Shown here: positions 44,404 to 54,260 of the stretch, piece by piece
Numbering within the stretch: the stretch's first letter is position 1
Layout: each line of letters starts with the position of its first letter
Assembly: GCA_965206015.1 (NCBI GenBank)
Contig: CBDBIW010000016.1
Coordinates: forward strand, 496,001-560,000
Reading direction: 5' to 3'
Length of the DNA stretch: 64,000 nt
Origin: JAJCYL01 sp965206015
GTDB taxonomy: Bacteria > Bacteroidota > Bacteroidia > Cytophagales > Cyclobacteriaceae
Notes under the pieces: generated by a model
What the model was told of the DNA's origin: nothing
What the model saw: only the letters and a program-made list of their open reading frames with translations
Database searches by the model: none
Translations under genes and position numbers: made by a program

Positions 44404-47274
44404 ATGCCAGAACTTCAGAATCCGAAAACGCATCAGATAAATGGGAGCATCCCCTTAGGGTCGGACGAAACTGAGTTTATTGAGATCTATGGTGCTCGGG
44501 AGCATAATCTCAAGGATATTGATTTAAAGTTTCGCCGGCATCAATTGGTGGTTATTACCGGGATAAGTGGTAGTGGTAAATCTTCCCTGGCTTTTGATAC
44601 CATTTATGCTGAAGGGCAGAGGAGATACATGGAGAGTTTCTCAGCTTATGCCCGCTCATTCATTGGGAATATGGAGCGCCCCGATGTGGACAAAATCAAT
44701 GGACTTAGCCCGGTAATTTCCATTGAGCAAAAAACTACTTCCAGAAATCCACGATCAACTGTTGGAACGGTCACTGAAGTCTATGACTTTTTGCGCCTGC
44801 TTTATGCCAGGGCGGCACATGCCTATTCCTACTTGACGGGTAAAAAAATGGCTCGTCAATCTGAGGAACAGATCATCAATCATATCACCTCTTACTTTGA
44901 CGGGAAAAAGCTAAGTTTATTGGCTCCGGCAGTTAAGGGACGAAAAGGACATTACCGGGAGCTTTTTGTTCAAATCAGAAAAGCAGGGTACACCAAAGTC
45001 AGAGTGAATGGCGAGGTGCAGGATCTTGTCCCCAAAATGCAGGTGGATCGCTATAAGACTCACGACATAGAAATTGTTGTGGATCGGTTAAAAGTGGTTG
45101 AAAAAGATCGTCAGCGGATAGTACAATCAATACAAACCGCCTTACAATTAGGAAAGGGGATTATTATGATACTCGATGAGGATGACCAAGTTCATCACTT
45201 CTCGAAATTTTTAATGGATTCCGAGACAGGTCTCGCTTATGATGAGCCAGCACCAAATACATTTTCTTTCAACTCACCTTATGGCACTTGTCCAGAATGC
45301 AACGGCCTGGGTCAAATTGAGGAGATTACCAGAGAAACAGTAATCCCTGATCCAACTCTTACTATCAGCCGTGGGGGTATTGCACCACTTGGAGAATACC
45401 GTGACATTTGGATTTTCAAAAAGGTGGACGCCATCTTGAAAAGAAACAAGGCTAACCTTTCCACTCCAATTAATAAGATACCAGAAGAAGTAATCGACCT
45501 TATTCTATTTGGCCACAATGTACCAGTTGCTGTGAGTTCTGTAAAGTATCCAGGAACTGATTGGCAGATTAAATTCGAGGGCATCATTAAATTTCTTGAA
45601 AAGCAAAAGGAACAAGGATCAGATAAGACCCGAAAATGGATAGAGGATTTTACCCAAACTTCTGTTTGCCCCGAATGTGCGGGTACCAGGCTCAAAAAAG
45701 AATCTCTTCACTTTAAGATTGACAATACGCACATTGCGGAATTGGCCCAGATGAATATCAACCAATTGACTGATTGGTTGGAAGGGCTGGAGGAAAGAAT
45801 GGATGAGAAGCAAAACCTCATTGCTGCAGAAATCTTAAAGGAGATCAGGAAGAGAGTTGGATTTCTATTAAATGTCGGGTTAGAGTATCTGCATCTCAAT
45901 CGCTCGCTAAGAACCCTTTCGGGAGGAGAAGCTCAACGGATTCGCTTAGCCACTCAGATTGGAACTCAGTTAGTTGGAGTTTTGTATATCCTCGACGAAC
46001 CGAGTATTGGTCTGCATCAGAGAGATAATCATAAGCTGATCAAGGCATTGCAGGACCTGCGAGATCTGGGAAATACGGTTATCGTGGTTGAACATGACAA
46101 GGACATGATGCTTAATTCCGATTTCATTATTGACATTGGACCAGGAGCTGGCAGGCATGGTGGGCATATCGTGGTGGCGGCCCCACCAAAGGAATTCTTA
46201 CAAACACCAACTATAACTGCCGAATTTCTCAAGGGAATCAGGTCGATAGCAGTTCCGCAAAAAAGAAGAAAGGACTCTGGTGAAAAATTGGTGTTAAAAG
46301 GAGCAAATGGTAATAACCTTAAGAACGTGAAGCTAACCATTCCGTTGGCGCAGATGATTTGTGTTACAGGGGTGTCGGGAAGCGGTAAGTCCACCCTAAT
46401 TCATGAAACACTTTTCCCCATATTGACCAAGTTCTTCTATCGCTCCAGGAGAGAAGCCTTACCTTATGAATCTTTTGACGGTTTGAGGTTGATTGATAAG
46501 GTAGTTGAAGTTGACCAATCAGCGATTGGCCGAACTCCGAGATCTAATCCTGCTACATATACCGGCGTATTTACAGACATCAGAGCACTATTTTCAGAAC
46601 TGCCAGAAGGGAAGATTAGAGGATATAAACCAGGTCGATTTTCTTTCAATGTCAAAGGTGGTCGTTGCGAAACTTGTGAAGGTGGTGGTATGAAAGTGGT
46701 TGAAATGGACTTCCTTCCGGATGTACACGTTCAATGTGAATCCTGCAAGGGCAAACGCTATAACAGGGAGACGCTCGAAGTGCGATTTAAAGGCAAATCC
46801 ATTGCGGACGTACTGGACATGACAGTGGAGCAGGCAGTTAAGTTCTTTGAGCATTTGCCCAAAATCCTGAGAAAGATAAAAACATTAAATGAGGTAGGAT
46901 TGGGCTATATCTCCCTGGGGCAACATGCCACAACCCTATCCGGTGGTGAAGCACAACGAGTAAAATTAGCTACCGAACTCTCCAAAAAGGATACGGGTAA
47001 AACGCTCTATATTTTAGATGAGCCAACTACAGGCCTTCATTTTCAGGATATTCAGCACCTTTTAGACGTACTTAACAAATTGGTTGACAAGGGCAATACT
47101 GTATTGATTATTGAGCACAATATGGACGTAATCAAAATGGCAGATTATATTATTGACCTTGGACCTGAAGGTGGTGATGCTGGAGGAAATATTGTTGTGG
47201 AGGGATTACCTGAAGAAGTGATGAAAGATAAAAATAGTTATACCGCTAAATACCTTTTGAAAGAATTAGGCTAA
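44404..47274 (+). CDS. uvrA: excinuclease ABC subunit A
   Basis: 956 aa, complete. Two ABC ATPase units with Walker A GISGSGKSS and GVSGSGKST, two signature motifs LSGGEAQRIRLA and LSGGEAQRVKLA, and zinc modules (CPECNGLGQI with CPECAGTRL; CETCEGGGMK with CESCKGKRYN). It recognises lesions in nucleotide excision repair with UvrB. Its promoter box is at 44370 and a hairpin follows the stop. The gene is single; uvrB is not in the window. Confidence 0.97.
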   Translation: MPELQNPKTHQINGSIPLGSDETEFIEIYGAREHNLKDIDLKFRRHQLVVITGISGSGKSSLAFDTIYAEGQRRYMESFSAYARSFIGNMERPDVDKINGLSPVISIEQKTTSRNPRSTVGTVTEVYDFLRLLYARAAHAYSYLTGKKMARQSEEQIINHITSYFDGKKLSLLAPAVKGRKGHYRELFVQIRKAGYTKVRVNGEVQDLVPKMQVDRYKTHDIEIVVDRLKVVEKDRQRIVQSIQTALQLGKGIIMILDEDDQVHHFSKFLMDSETGLAYDEPAPNTFSFNSPYGTCPECNGLGQIEEITRETVIPDPTLTISRGGIAPLGEYRDIWIFKKVDAILKRNKANLSTPINKIPEEVIDLILFGHNVPVAVSSVKYPGTDWQIKFEGIIKFLEKQKEQGSDKTRKWIEDFTQTSVCPECAGTRLKKESLHFKIDNTHIAELAQMNINQLTDWLEGLEERMDEKQNLIAAEILKEIRKRVGFLLNVGLEYLHLNRSLRTLSGGEAQRIRLATQIGTQLVGVLYILDEPSIGLHQRDNHKLIKALQDLRDLGNTVIVVEHDKDMMLNSDFIIDIGPGAGRHGGHIVVAAPPKEFLQTPTITAEFLKGIRSIAVPQKRRKDSGEKLVLKGANGNNLKNVKLTIPLAQMICVTGVSGSGKSTLIHETLFPILTKFFYRSRREALPYESFDGLRLIDKVVEVDQSAIGRTPRSNPATYTGVFTDIRALFSELPEGKIRGYKPGRFSFNVKGGRCETCEGGGMKVVEMDFLPDVHVQCESCKGKRYNRETLEVRFKGKSIADVLDMTVEQAVKFFEHLPKILRKIKTLNEVGLGYISLGQHATTLSGGEAQRVKLATELSKKDTGKTLYILDEPTTGLHFQDIQHLLDVLNKLVDKGNTVLIIEHNMDVIKMADYIIDLGPEGGDAGGNIVVEGLPEEVMKDKNSYTAKYLLKELG

Positions 47275-47325
47275 CCCCCTTGTGTCCTCAAATGTGACTA
47301 AACGTTACAAGGTTAACAGGAGGTT

Positions 47326-47351
47326 AAACCGACTGTTCAAACAGTTGTTTT
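47326..47351 (+). terminator. hairpin after uvrA
   Basis: AAACCGACTGT-TCAA-ACAGTTGTTTT forms an 11-position stem (one mismatch, one G-T) followed by GGCCTTTTC, 51 bp after the uvrA stop. Confidence 0.6.
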
Positions 47352-47352
47352 G

Positions 47353-47548
47353 GCCTTTTCATTATCCCAAATGAATATAGGGCCACTACCAAAACCTGTA
47401 ACCTTGGCACAAACGGTAAAGGTTTTTCCTTCACTTAATCCGGTATCTTGCGGAGTTATAATAGTAATGTCGTTAGCGGTTTGGACATTGGTAATATTAA
47501 TGCTCAACAGTAAGCAAATAGGGGTTAATATAAAGTGCTTTGGTGCAT
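47353..47548 (-). other. short open frame, possible remnant of a secreted protein
   Basis: On the minus strand one frame reads FILTPICLLLSINITNVQTANDITII, then GLSEGKTFTVCAKVTGFGSGPIF. The start is hydrophobic like a signal peptide, but there is no in-frame ATG. It ends just at the uvrA terminator. I do not recognise it; it may be the torn 5' end of a gene cut by the IS982 element next to it. Confidence 0.25.
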
Positions 47549-47622
47549 AACATTAGCATGATAAGTTAAATTATTAATGACTATCAAAGATACAAAAAAA
47601 TGATATATACAATGTATAATTT

Positions 47623-48260
47623 ACCCGTTGTGCTAATTAATCAGGAGTAAGGAAAAGTGTGTATAAGCGTGATTATCAGTAAATTATTGAAAATATCCGT
47701 CAAAAATTAGCTGCTCGATTCCTTGAGTTTGAAGTGTACTTCAGTGTCGACCCGATGCCTTTAGAGGGATGTAAAATCTCCAGAGAAAAACGATCTGAAA
47801 TTTGTCAACAAACATTTGACAATGCTCCTGATAAAAGATACTTGCGCTTCTCAAGACAGCTATTTCCATGGATACAAATTACAGGGAGTCTGTTCGGCTA
47901 ATGGGATATTCCACGCTATTGAACCCACAAAAGCCAGCGTTCATGCTACCACCTGTTTAAAGGAGACTGACTCCCAACTTATCTGATGGTGTGTTCATTG
48001 GAGATAAAGGTTACTGGTCTTCCTCCATACAATTGGACCTGTTCCATGCTGCCAATATCGGTTGGCAAACACCGGTGAGGAACCATCAGAAAAATTATAA
48101 AAAGCCACCTTGGGTATTCAGGAAAATAAGAAAAAGAGTGGAGACACTTTTCTCCCAACTTTGTGACCAGTTGATGATTTGCAGGAATTATGCGAAAACT
48201 TCTCAGGGATTTAAAACTGGAATCCTATCAAAAATAACTGCACTAACAGTTTCAATATAG
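47623..48260 (+). mobile_element. IS982-type element A, second decayed copy
   Basis: It begins with the same ACCCGTTGTGCTAATTAATC end as at 34835. Frames then give IRQKLAARFLEFEVYFSVD, MPLEGCKISREKRSEICQ, NAPDKRY, and after shifts FIGDKGYWSSSIQLDLF, VRNHQKNYKKPPWVFRK and KRVETLFSQLCDQLMICRNYAKT, a nearly full transposase spread over several frames. Dead, but better preserved than the copy at 34.8 kb. Confidence 0.7.
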
Positions 48261-48289
48261 CAATAAAGCATAATCAATTAATGATCAGT

Positions 48290-48758
48290 AAGTTGATTTT
48301 TGGAAGTCCCCTTGAGCTTTTGACAGGTTGGTATTTGACTGTTGGTTTTTTCGGAAAGAATGAATAAGCAATCAGTCCGGAGATAAGGTTTGTAATGAAG
48401 TTTGCCCATCATCCATGTCCTGAATGTCAATTCTTGAGAGATGTAGGCTTTATCAGCGTATAATTTTCCCTTGAGGGCCTTGACGAACGACTGGTTTTTG
48501 AGTGGTTCCCTGTCCTCTACATTCCCCTGAGTAATAGCGAAATGGAGTATCTCTCCTTTGTTATTCATGATAATATGAAGTTTGAAGCCAAAAAAAACAG
48601 CTCATCTCAGGCTTTCTCCCGGGCTCATTGCAATAAGGTGTTTTTTTGACGGATTGATCGAATTGAATGCAAAAATCGTCCACCAGGTAGAAAATTTCAG
48701 TAATCTTATCCTCAGATGGAGTCATGTATTTCGTGATTAAGTATTTGAAATCCAACAT
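48290..48758 (-). pseudogene. IS982-family transposase B, decayed, opposite strand
   Basis: Minus-strand frames: KITEIFYLVDDFCIQFDQ (N-terminus of IS982 transposases), then a gap, then NNKGEILHFAITQGNVEDREPLKN and LKGKLYADKAYISQEL (DDE core). The C-terminal third and a piece after the N-terminus are missing. It abuts element A tail to tail. Confidence 0.7.
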
Positions 48759-48852
48759 TTTAAATTAATCACAACTACAGGCTTTATTGAGTTCTCAGGG
48801 GTTTCTCTCAGAAAATTCATTCAAGTATTCATCGAACTCAGGTTTATAACAA

Positions 48853-48956
48853 CCTCCGGCCTTTGGCCACCTCACTCAAGGGAGGAATAATTACCTCATC
48901 AATTAAAGGACTCTTCTGAATTAATAAATCTCAAACTCCCCCCTGAAGGGGGTTAG
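48853..48956. repeat. GC-rich intergenic repeat with two hairpins
   Basis: CCTCCGGCCTTTGGCC then CCTCACTCAAGGGAGG (to 48885), and a second hairpin CCCCC-TGAA-GGGGG (48939-48952) followed by TTAGGGATG. Such GC-rich motifs stand out in this AT-rich DNA and recur between genes in several Bacteroidota genomes, to my knowledge. It could also end the aldehyde dehydrogenase message. Confidence 0.4.
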
Positions 48957-48987
48957 GGATGTTTCTGACTATTGGAGAGTTCCGTCC

Positions 48988-50430
48988 TCAAATCTTCACA
49001 CAAACATTCTGTGCCTCTGTAAAAAATTTTAAAGCCTCGTTACCGCCTTCTCTTCCAGCACCTGATTGTTTCATGCCACCAAATGGAGTTCTTAGGTCCC
49101 TGAATAACCAGCAATTAATCCAAACTATGCCACTCTTAAGCCTCGAAGCCACCTGGTGCGCCTTTGTGATATTCTCCGTCCAAAGAGTAGCAGATAGGCC
49201 ATAAGGTGTACTATTCGCTTCTTCAACTACTTGATCTATAGAGGTGAATGGTATTAATGTCACAACTGGTCCAAATATTTCTTCTTGGTTGGTTCGACAG
49301 TAACTATCCAGACCTTCGAATACAGTAGGTCTATAAAAGTAACCCTCAGCATTTTCACCACTGAGTTGAACTCTTTCACCTCCGGTTAAAAGTACTCCAC
49401 CCTCTTGTTGAGCCAATTTGACATAGCCTTCAACTTTCTCTAAATGTCCTTTGGAAACCAGGGCCCCCAGGTTTGTATCGTTGTCTTTTGGGTTTCCAAC
49501 TTTTAACCTGCTGACGTTTTCCACAAAAGCGTCCTTGAACTTTTTATAGATAGTGCTTTCAATGAAAATCCTCGATCCGCACAGGCATATTTCACCTTGA
49601 TTGGCAAAGGATGATTGAATCGAGGTGCACAGAGCCGTTTCAAAATCACAATCAGCAAAGATTAGGTTGGGATTTTTGCCGCCTAATTCCAGGGATAGTT
49701 TTTTAAACATGGGAGCTGCTATAGAGGTAATTCTTTTGCCAGTGGCGGTTCCCCCCGTAAACGAAATGGCTGAAATATCACTGTGGGAAACCATGGTTTC
49801 TCCAACTTTGGGACCCAGCCCGTAAATAATATTAAGAACACCTTTTGGCAGCCCGGCTTCAATGCAAAGTGTTGATAGAAGAAATGCGGTCATTGGAGTT
49901 AATTCCGAGGGCTTTGCGATAACACAATTTCCCGTTGCCAATGCCGGGGCTATTTTCCAGGTAAATAGGTAGAGTGGCAAATTCCAGGGCGATATGCAAC
50001 CCACCACACCAATTGGGTGGCGGTGCGTATAGTTCACAGCCTGACCTTCAGCAATGTGAGCTTCTGAAGATTGGTTGACAATTGCTGAGGCAAAAAATCT
50101 GAAGTTTGCTGCTGCTCTTGGAATATCAACCGCAGTAGCAAGTTTAACTGGCTTACCGTTATCTTCCGATTCTGCTTCTGCCAGTTTTTCTAAATTTTCT
50201 TCAATCAAATCAGCGATTTTGTATAGGATTCTGCTCCTGGCTTCAATCCCGCAGGAACTCCATTCAGGGAATGCCTTTCTTGCTGCATTTATTGCAGTCT
50301 CAACATCATTTTTATCGGAATCTGGAACAAGACTGTATACTTTGCCTGTAGCAGGGTAATAATTATCCAGATATTGGTCTGATTGGGGAGGACTCAACTC
50401 TCCGTCAATATAGTTCAGTATCTTTTTCAT
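48988..50430 (-). CDS. aldehyde dehydrogenase, ALDH8 / aminomuconate-semialdehyde type
   Basis: 480 aa. NAD-binding GCISPWNLPLYLFTWKIAPALATGN, the general base Glu in ELGGKNPNLIF and the catalytic Cys in NQGEICLCGSR, then EIFGPVVTLIPF. The CLCGS form of the Cys motif is typical of the ALDH8 and 2-aminomuconate 6-semialdehyde group (kynurenine or aminophenol breakdown). No other genes of that route are next to it, so the substrate is inferred. Divergent from the GroES-like gene. Confidence 0.88.
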   Translation of the reverse strand: MKKILNYIDGELSPPQSDQYLDNYYPATGKVYSLVPDSDKNDVETAINAARKAFPEWSSCGIEARSRILYKIADLIEENLEKLAEAESEDNGKPVKLATAVDIPRAAANFRFFASAIVNQSSEAHIAEGQAVNYTHRHPIGVVGCISPWNLPLYLFTWKIAPALATGNCVIAKPSELTPMTAFLLSTLCIEAGLPKGVLNIIYGLGPKVGETMVSHSDISAISFTGGTATGKRITSIAAPMFKKLSLELGGKNPNLIFADCDFETALCTSIQSSFANQGEICLCGSRIFIESTIYKKFKDAFVENVSRLKVGNPKDNDTNLGALVSKGHLEKVEGYVKLAQQEGGVLLTGGERVQLSGENAEGYFYRPTVFEGLDSYCRTNQEEIFGPVVTLIPFTSIDQVVEEANSTPYGLSATLWTENITKAHQVASRLKSGIVWINCWLFRDLRTPFGGMKQSGAGREGGNEALKFFTEAQNVCVKI

Positions 50431-50471
50431 TTCGGGTTTTGAAGTCTAAATTTACGGTTTTCAAGAATACA

Positions 50472-50855
50472 ATGGCGATAGAAATAACAGCAGATAATAA
50501 GCTAAAGAAGTTAGTAGTAGTTGGTGATAGATTGCTAATTAAACCCATGAAGGAGAATGGGAAAACAGCCGGTGGGCTTTACCTTCCACCAGGAGTGAAA
50601 GAAAAGGAGCAAATCCAAAGCGGTTATGTTGTAAAAGCTGGTCCGGGTTATATGCTACCCTTACCGATAGAGGAAGAAGACTGGAAACCAGAAGAGGACA
50701 AAGTGAAATACATGCCACTCCAGGTTAAAGAAGGAGATCGGGCAATATTCTTACAAAACGGTGCTTTTGAAGTTCTTTACCAGAAGGAGAAGTATTTCAT
50801 TGTTTCCCAGGCTTCAATTCTGATGATTGAGAGGGAAGAGAACCTACTTGATTAA
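50472..50855 (+). CDS. GroES-like co-chaperone
   Basis: 127 aa from the ATG at 50472 (MAIEITADNKLKKL). An upstream ATG in frame at 50439 would add 11 residues, but the inner start fits the family better. The GroES fold shows VVGDRLLIKPMKENGKTAGGLYLPPGVKEKEQIQSGYVVKAGPG, with the mobile-loop region, and a 30-residue insert (LPIEEEDWKPEEDKVKY). It is longer than GroES (about 97 aa) and stands apart from groEL. It is probably a specialised paralogue. Confidence 0.85.
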   Translation: MAIEITADNKLKKLVVVGDRLLIKPMKENGKTAGGLYLPPGVKEKEQIQSGYVVKAGPGYMLPLPIEEEDWKPEEDKVKYMPLQVKEGDRAIFLQNGAFEVLYQKEKYFIVSQASILMIEREENLLD

Positions 50856-51211
50856 AAGAGCAACAATATCTTAGGACCAAAAATTAGAGTTCCAACAGCT
50901 CCTGCGGCAATTGCCGCTAACAACACAGTTCCTGCTGCAATATCTTTTGCATCTCCCGCTTTTTCTTGAATATCTGGTGATATAAGATCAATGGTGTTCT
51001 CTATTGCGGTGTTAATTCCCTCAGCCCCGATTACCATCCCGCTTGCAAATATTATTAAGCACCATTCAACGGTGTTCAATTGAAAGTAGATTCCCAGAAT
51101 CACGACCATGATCAATGCGGTCAGATGAATCTGGGCATTTCTTTCCGCTTGGAATAATTTCACTATTCCTTTAAAAGCATTGCTAAATGACGCAATTAAA
51201 TTGTTATCCAT
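50852..51211 (-). CDS. dgkA: diacylglycerol kinase family membrane protein
   Basis: 119 aa from MDNNLIASF at 51211; a longer start would reach into the upstream gene. Three membrane segments and the DgkA motif set: FQAERNAQIHL, EGINTAIENTIDL and GDAKDIAAGTVLLAAI. DgkA-type enzymes phosphorylate diacylglycerol or undecaprenol in the inner membrane. It follows the subtilase stop with a 1-bp gap on the same strand and overlaps the GroES-like gene tail to tail. Confidence 0.9.
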   Translation of the reverse strand: MDNNLIASFSNAFKGIVKLFQAERNAQIHLTALIMVVILGIYFQLNTVEWCLIIFASGMVIGAEGINTAIENTIDLISPDIQEKAGDAKDIAAGTVLLAAIAAGAVGTLIFGPKILLLF

Positions 51212-51212
51212 G

Positions 51213-52649
51213 TTAATTGTCTCTCCAGATAATTTCTGTAACATTCTTTCCTGAGATTATTGTACTTCTTTGCGCACCCTCAGGTTTTCTTAGCCTCATG
51301 CTCGATCCGGTTATCTTTTCTATTTGCTGTTGCATGACAATAGTTTTATTTTTTTTATGAAAGATTACCATTCTGTTGTTCATAGCATCCTGGAGGTCAA
51401 GTTTGAAAGTCTTTCGGGATTCGATTTCTTCATAGCTATAGAATCTTGAAAGGTCATTGTTTAGTATATTAAAAATTTGGTTTGCATCTGGAACCCCATA
51501 GCCAAGATAGTTATTGGGGTTGTTCGCCAGATGTCCTGAACTAGTGATCAAATCCTTAACCTCCATATTGGTAAGTTCCGGATTCCCTTCCCAAATTACA
51601 GCAGCTAACCCTGTAATAATAGGAGCAGAAAAAGAAGTTCCTTGTGATGAAAAACAGGAGACATCGGGTTTGACATAGTTCAGAAACTCCGCACCAATTG
51701 AACTGTATTTTAATTTCTGCCAAGTCTTGTAACCGGTAGCACCAACCGCCAGTACATCTTTGGCATCTGCAGGTGTGCTAACCACTTGGAAATTTTCAAG
51801 ATTGCCGTCATTACCGCCAGCCACGACTAGGAGCATTCCTTTTTCAGAAGCTGCAATTTGGGCCGCTCTTGTTAGTGCCACTGATTTACCATCCATATCA
51901 GTTGGTTTATAATTTTCCAAAGCATTCTCAAAACCGATACTATAGCCAATAGAGATGTTTACCAATTTAACTCCGAGGCTATCCATCCATTCTAAAGCTG
52001 CGACCAGATAATCCTCCTCGGCACGAAAATCAGTTCTGCCATCATCTGTTCTTGCTAAATAAAAATCTGCACCAGTCGCCATCCCGAACTGCACTTCAGT
52101 TTCAGGGTCTTTTCCTCCTATCATATGCCAAACCTCATTCCCGTGGTCATCACCTAAATGTTTTGACCCCTCGAATGGCCCAAGTGCTGGTGTTACAAAA
52201 TCCCGATATGCAATTACTTGTTTGTTTTTGAATAGATGTGATAACCGGGGGTCTTTGTCTGCTTCAAGAAACCCACCATCTATGATACCAATCTTAACGC
52301 CTTTTCCAGTCAAATCCTTCTCTATTATTTTGTTGGCGTTGATCTGTTCCAAAGCAAATCCCAGCTTGGGTTCCTTCGAATTATTAAATCTGTTTTGCTC
52401 AAAAAGAGCTACCGGCTTAATTGAAGAAGTCAGCTCTGCGGGTGGTGAAGACAAATTGCAACCCGAGGAAACGGAATAGGCGTTGAGCCAATCAGAATAA
52501 GTGACTATTGCGCAGTCGTTAGTCTCCAAATATCTTTTTACAGCAGTTTTGTTCGCTATGTCGTTGCTATTGACATAGACCCAATACTTTTGTTGTGAGA
52601 AGCCGCCTGTGACCTGTAACAGGCATATTAGTAGAAATGTCGAACGCAC
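51213..52649 (-). CDS. secreted S8 subtilisin-like protease
   Basis: 478 aa with a signal peptide (about 1-18). Catalytic triad: Asp in KIGIIDGGFLE, His in GDDHGNEVWH, Ser in GTSFSAPIITG, with the oxyanion-site Asn in VVAGGNDGN. Unlike the paralogue at 36074 it ends without a recognisable T9SS sorting domain; its tail is SGKNVTEIIWRDN. It is divergent from pepP. Its substrate is unknown. Confidence 0.9.
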   Translation of the reverse strand: MRSTFLLICLLQVTGGFSQQKYWVYVNSNDIANKTAVKRYLETNDCAIVTYSDWLNAYSVSSGCNLSSPPAELTSSIKPVALFEQNRFNNSKEPKLGFALEQINANKIIEKDLTGKGVKIGIIDGGFLEADKDPRLSHLFKNKQVIAYRDFVTPALGPFEGSKHLGDDHGNEVWHMIGGKDPETEVQFGMATGADFYLARTDDGRTDFRAEEDYLVAALEWMDSLGVKLVNISIGYSIGFENALENYKPTDMDGKSVALTRAAQIAASEKGMLLVVAGGNDGNLENFQVVSTPADAKDVLAVGATGYKTWQKLKYSSIGAEFLNYVKPDVSCFSSQGTSFSAPIITGLAAVIWEGNPELTNMEVKDLITSSGHLANNPNNYLGYGVPDANQIFNILNNDLSRFYSYEEIESRKTFKLDLQDAMNNRMVIFHKKNKTIVMQQQIEKITGSSMRLRKPEGAQRSTIISGKNVTEIIWRDN

Positions 52650-52668
52650 AAGTTAAAATTAGGGATTT

Positions 52669-53955
52669 ATGAGATATCCACCGATTGATAAAGAACTCTT
52701 TCAAACTAATAGGCAAAACCTGGTTAAGAAAATAAAGCCGGGAAGTGCTATAATCGTGCACTCCTCTGATCCTCTAAGATTATCCGGCGATGGTGTTTTA
52801 ACTTATAGACAAGACAGTGATTTCTTTTACCTGACAGGAATTGACCAGAAAGACAGTGTTCTGATTATAACCAGTCACATTGGTGATGAAAAGGCGAAAG
52901 AAATACTACTAATCAAAGAAACAAACGAAAAGATAGCTATTTGGGAAGGAGAAAAACTCTCCTTAGTAGAGGCTTCAGATAAATCAGGTATTGACAACGT
53001 TGAATGGGTCAGCCAATACGATGGACTTTTGGCTGATATTCTTCAAAGTACACAGCATGTCTATCTTGATTTTAACTACGCGTCAAAATCAACGATGTTT
53101 CCAATATCAAAAAATGAAAGACTGGGGCAAGAATTGATGAAACGAAACCCGGAACTGTCTGTAACGAATCTAATTCCTTTACTTACTGAACTCCGGATGA
53201 TTAAGTCGGAAACAGAGTGCAAATTAATAAAACAGGCTGGAGTAATCACCAGGAAAGGATATGAAAGGGCCCTTAGCTTTATTAAACCGGGAATATGGGA
53301 ATATGAAATTGAAGCTGAGTTCATTTCTGAATTTATCAGCCACGGATCCCGGGGTTTTGCTTACAATCCCATAATTGCATCCGGATCTTCTGGTTGTGTG
53401 TTACACTATGAACAAAATAGTAAACAATGCCTAAAAGGCGATATTGTTTTACTTGACGTGGGTGCGGAGTATGCCAACTACAAGGCTGATGTTACAAGGA
53501 CCTACCCGGTTAATGGGAAGTTCAGTTACCGTCAAAAACGAGTTTATCAGTCCGTATTAAAAATAAAAAAAAGTGCTGCTAATTTACTTAGACCCGGAAT
53601 TACGCTGAAGGAATACAACGCACAAATTGGAGAGCTAATGGAGGAGGAATTGGTACAACTCAGGTTACTCCATTGGGCTGATATCAAAAAACAGAATCTC
53701 AAAAACCCACTCTACAAGAAATACTACATGCATGGAACTTCGCATCATTTGGGATTAGATGTTCATGATCTTTCTGACCGAAACAAACCAATTGAACCCG
53801 GGATGATACTAACAATAGAACCGGGAATCTATATAAGAGAAGAAGGGATCGGTATTCGTTTGGAGGATGACCTTTTAATTGGTCCGGATGACAATCAAAA
53901 TCTCACTCCCGACATTCCTTTAGAAATAGATGAGATAGAAGAACTGATGCATTAA
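52669..53955 (+). CDS. pepP: aminopeptidase P family protein (M24B), second copy
   Basis: 428 aa. Metal ligands D263 (LLDVGAE), D274 (ADVTRTYPV), H359 (HGTSHHLGLDVHD), E384 (TIEPGIYI) and E399 (RLEDDLLIG) are all present. It is 36 residues shorter than the paralogue at 2291-3685 and clearly diverged, so this is an old duplication and not a recent copy. It cleaves N-terminal Xaa-Pro bonds and lies divergent from a secreted protease. Confidence 0.92.
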   Translation: MRYPPIDKELFQTNRQNLVKKIKPGSAIIVHSSDPLRLSGDGVLTYRQDSDFFYLTGIDQKDSVLIITSHIGDEKAKEILLIKETNEKIAIWEGEKLSLVEASDKSGIDNVEWVSQYDGLLADILQSTQHVYLDFNYASKSTMFPISKNERLGQELMKRNPELSVTNLIPLLTELRMIKSETECKLIKQAGVITRKGYERALSFIKPGIWEYEIEAEFISEFISHGSRGFAYNPIIASGSSGCVLHYEQNSKQCLKGDIVLLDVGAEYANYKADVTRTYPVNGKFSYRQKRVYQSVLKIKKSAANLLRPGITLKEYNAQIGELMEEELVQLRLLHWADIKKQNLKNPLYKKYYMHGTSHHLGLDVHDLSDRNKPIEPGMILTIEPGIYIREEGIGIRLEDDLLIGPDDNQNLTPDIPLEIDEIEELMH

Positions 53956-53960
53956 AGTCT

Positions 53961-54122
53961 TTAATGTCGAGCCTCCAGTGCTCTTAATCTATCTTCAATT
54001 TGCATTAGCTTATAGATAATAATAATGTGCGTTTCTTTCGCATCAATACCTACCGGGCTGTTGTCACTTGAAATGAGCGAAGCGATTTCTTCTCGAATTT
54101 GCTGTGGAATGTCAGTTTGCAT
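53961..54122 (-). CDS. small conserved hypothetical protein
   Basis: 53 aa from MQTDIPQQIREEI (54122); an upstream ATG at 54149 would add 9 residues. Text: IREEIASLISSDNSPVGIDAKETHIIIIYKLMQIEDRLRALE, helical with a coiled-coil-like end. Similar short proteins occur next to MoxR genes in Cytophagales, to my recollection. It is convergent with pepP, 5 bp apart. Function unknown. Confidence 0.6.
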   Translation of the reverse strand: MQTDIPQQIREEIASLISSDNSPVGIDAKETHIIIIYKLMQIEDRLRALEARH

Positions 54123-54204
54123 AATATTTGGATTTTTTGTGAGCTCCAAAGGTTAACATTTTTTAACAATAAGAATCGTTAATTCACAGTGAGCCGTCAC
54201 TAAT

Positions 54205-54234
54205 TTTGTTTCTTTGTCACTTCAAATATTTTTG
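54205..54234 (+). promoter_or_regulatory. promoter of moxR
   Basis: TTTG (54205-54208), an 18-bp spacer and TATTTTTG (54227-54234) fit the Bacteroidota -33/-7 pattern; the start codon is at 54261. Confidence 0.6.
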
Positions 54235-54260
54235 TCCCTGGATAAATTAAGAAAGTAACT

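Noticed and set aside
47350..47550. Plus-strand ORF of 66 aa after uvrA
   Set aside because: Low-complexity frame with no family features; the minus strand gives more protein-like text.
50439..50471. GroES-like protein starting at 50439
   Set aside because: The 11 extra residues do not fit the family; the inner ATG at 50472 does.
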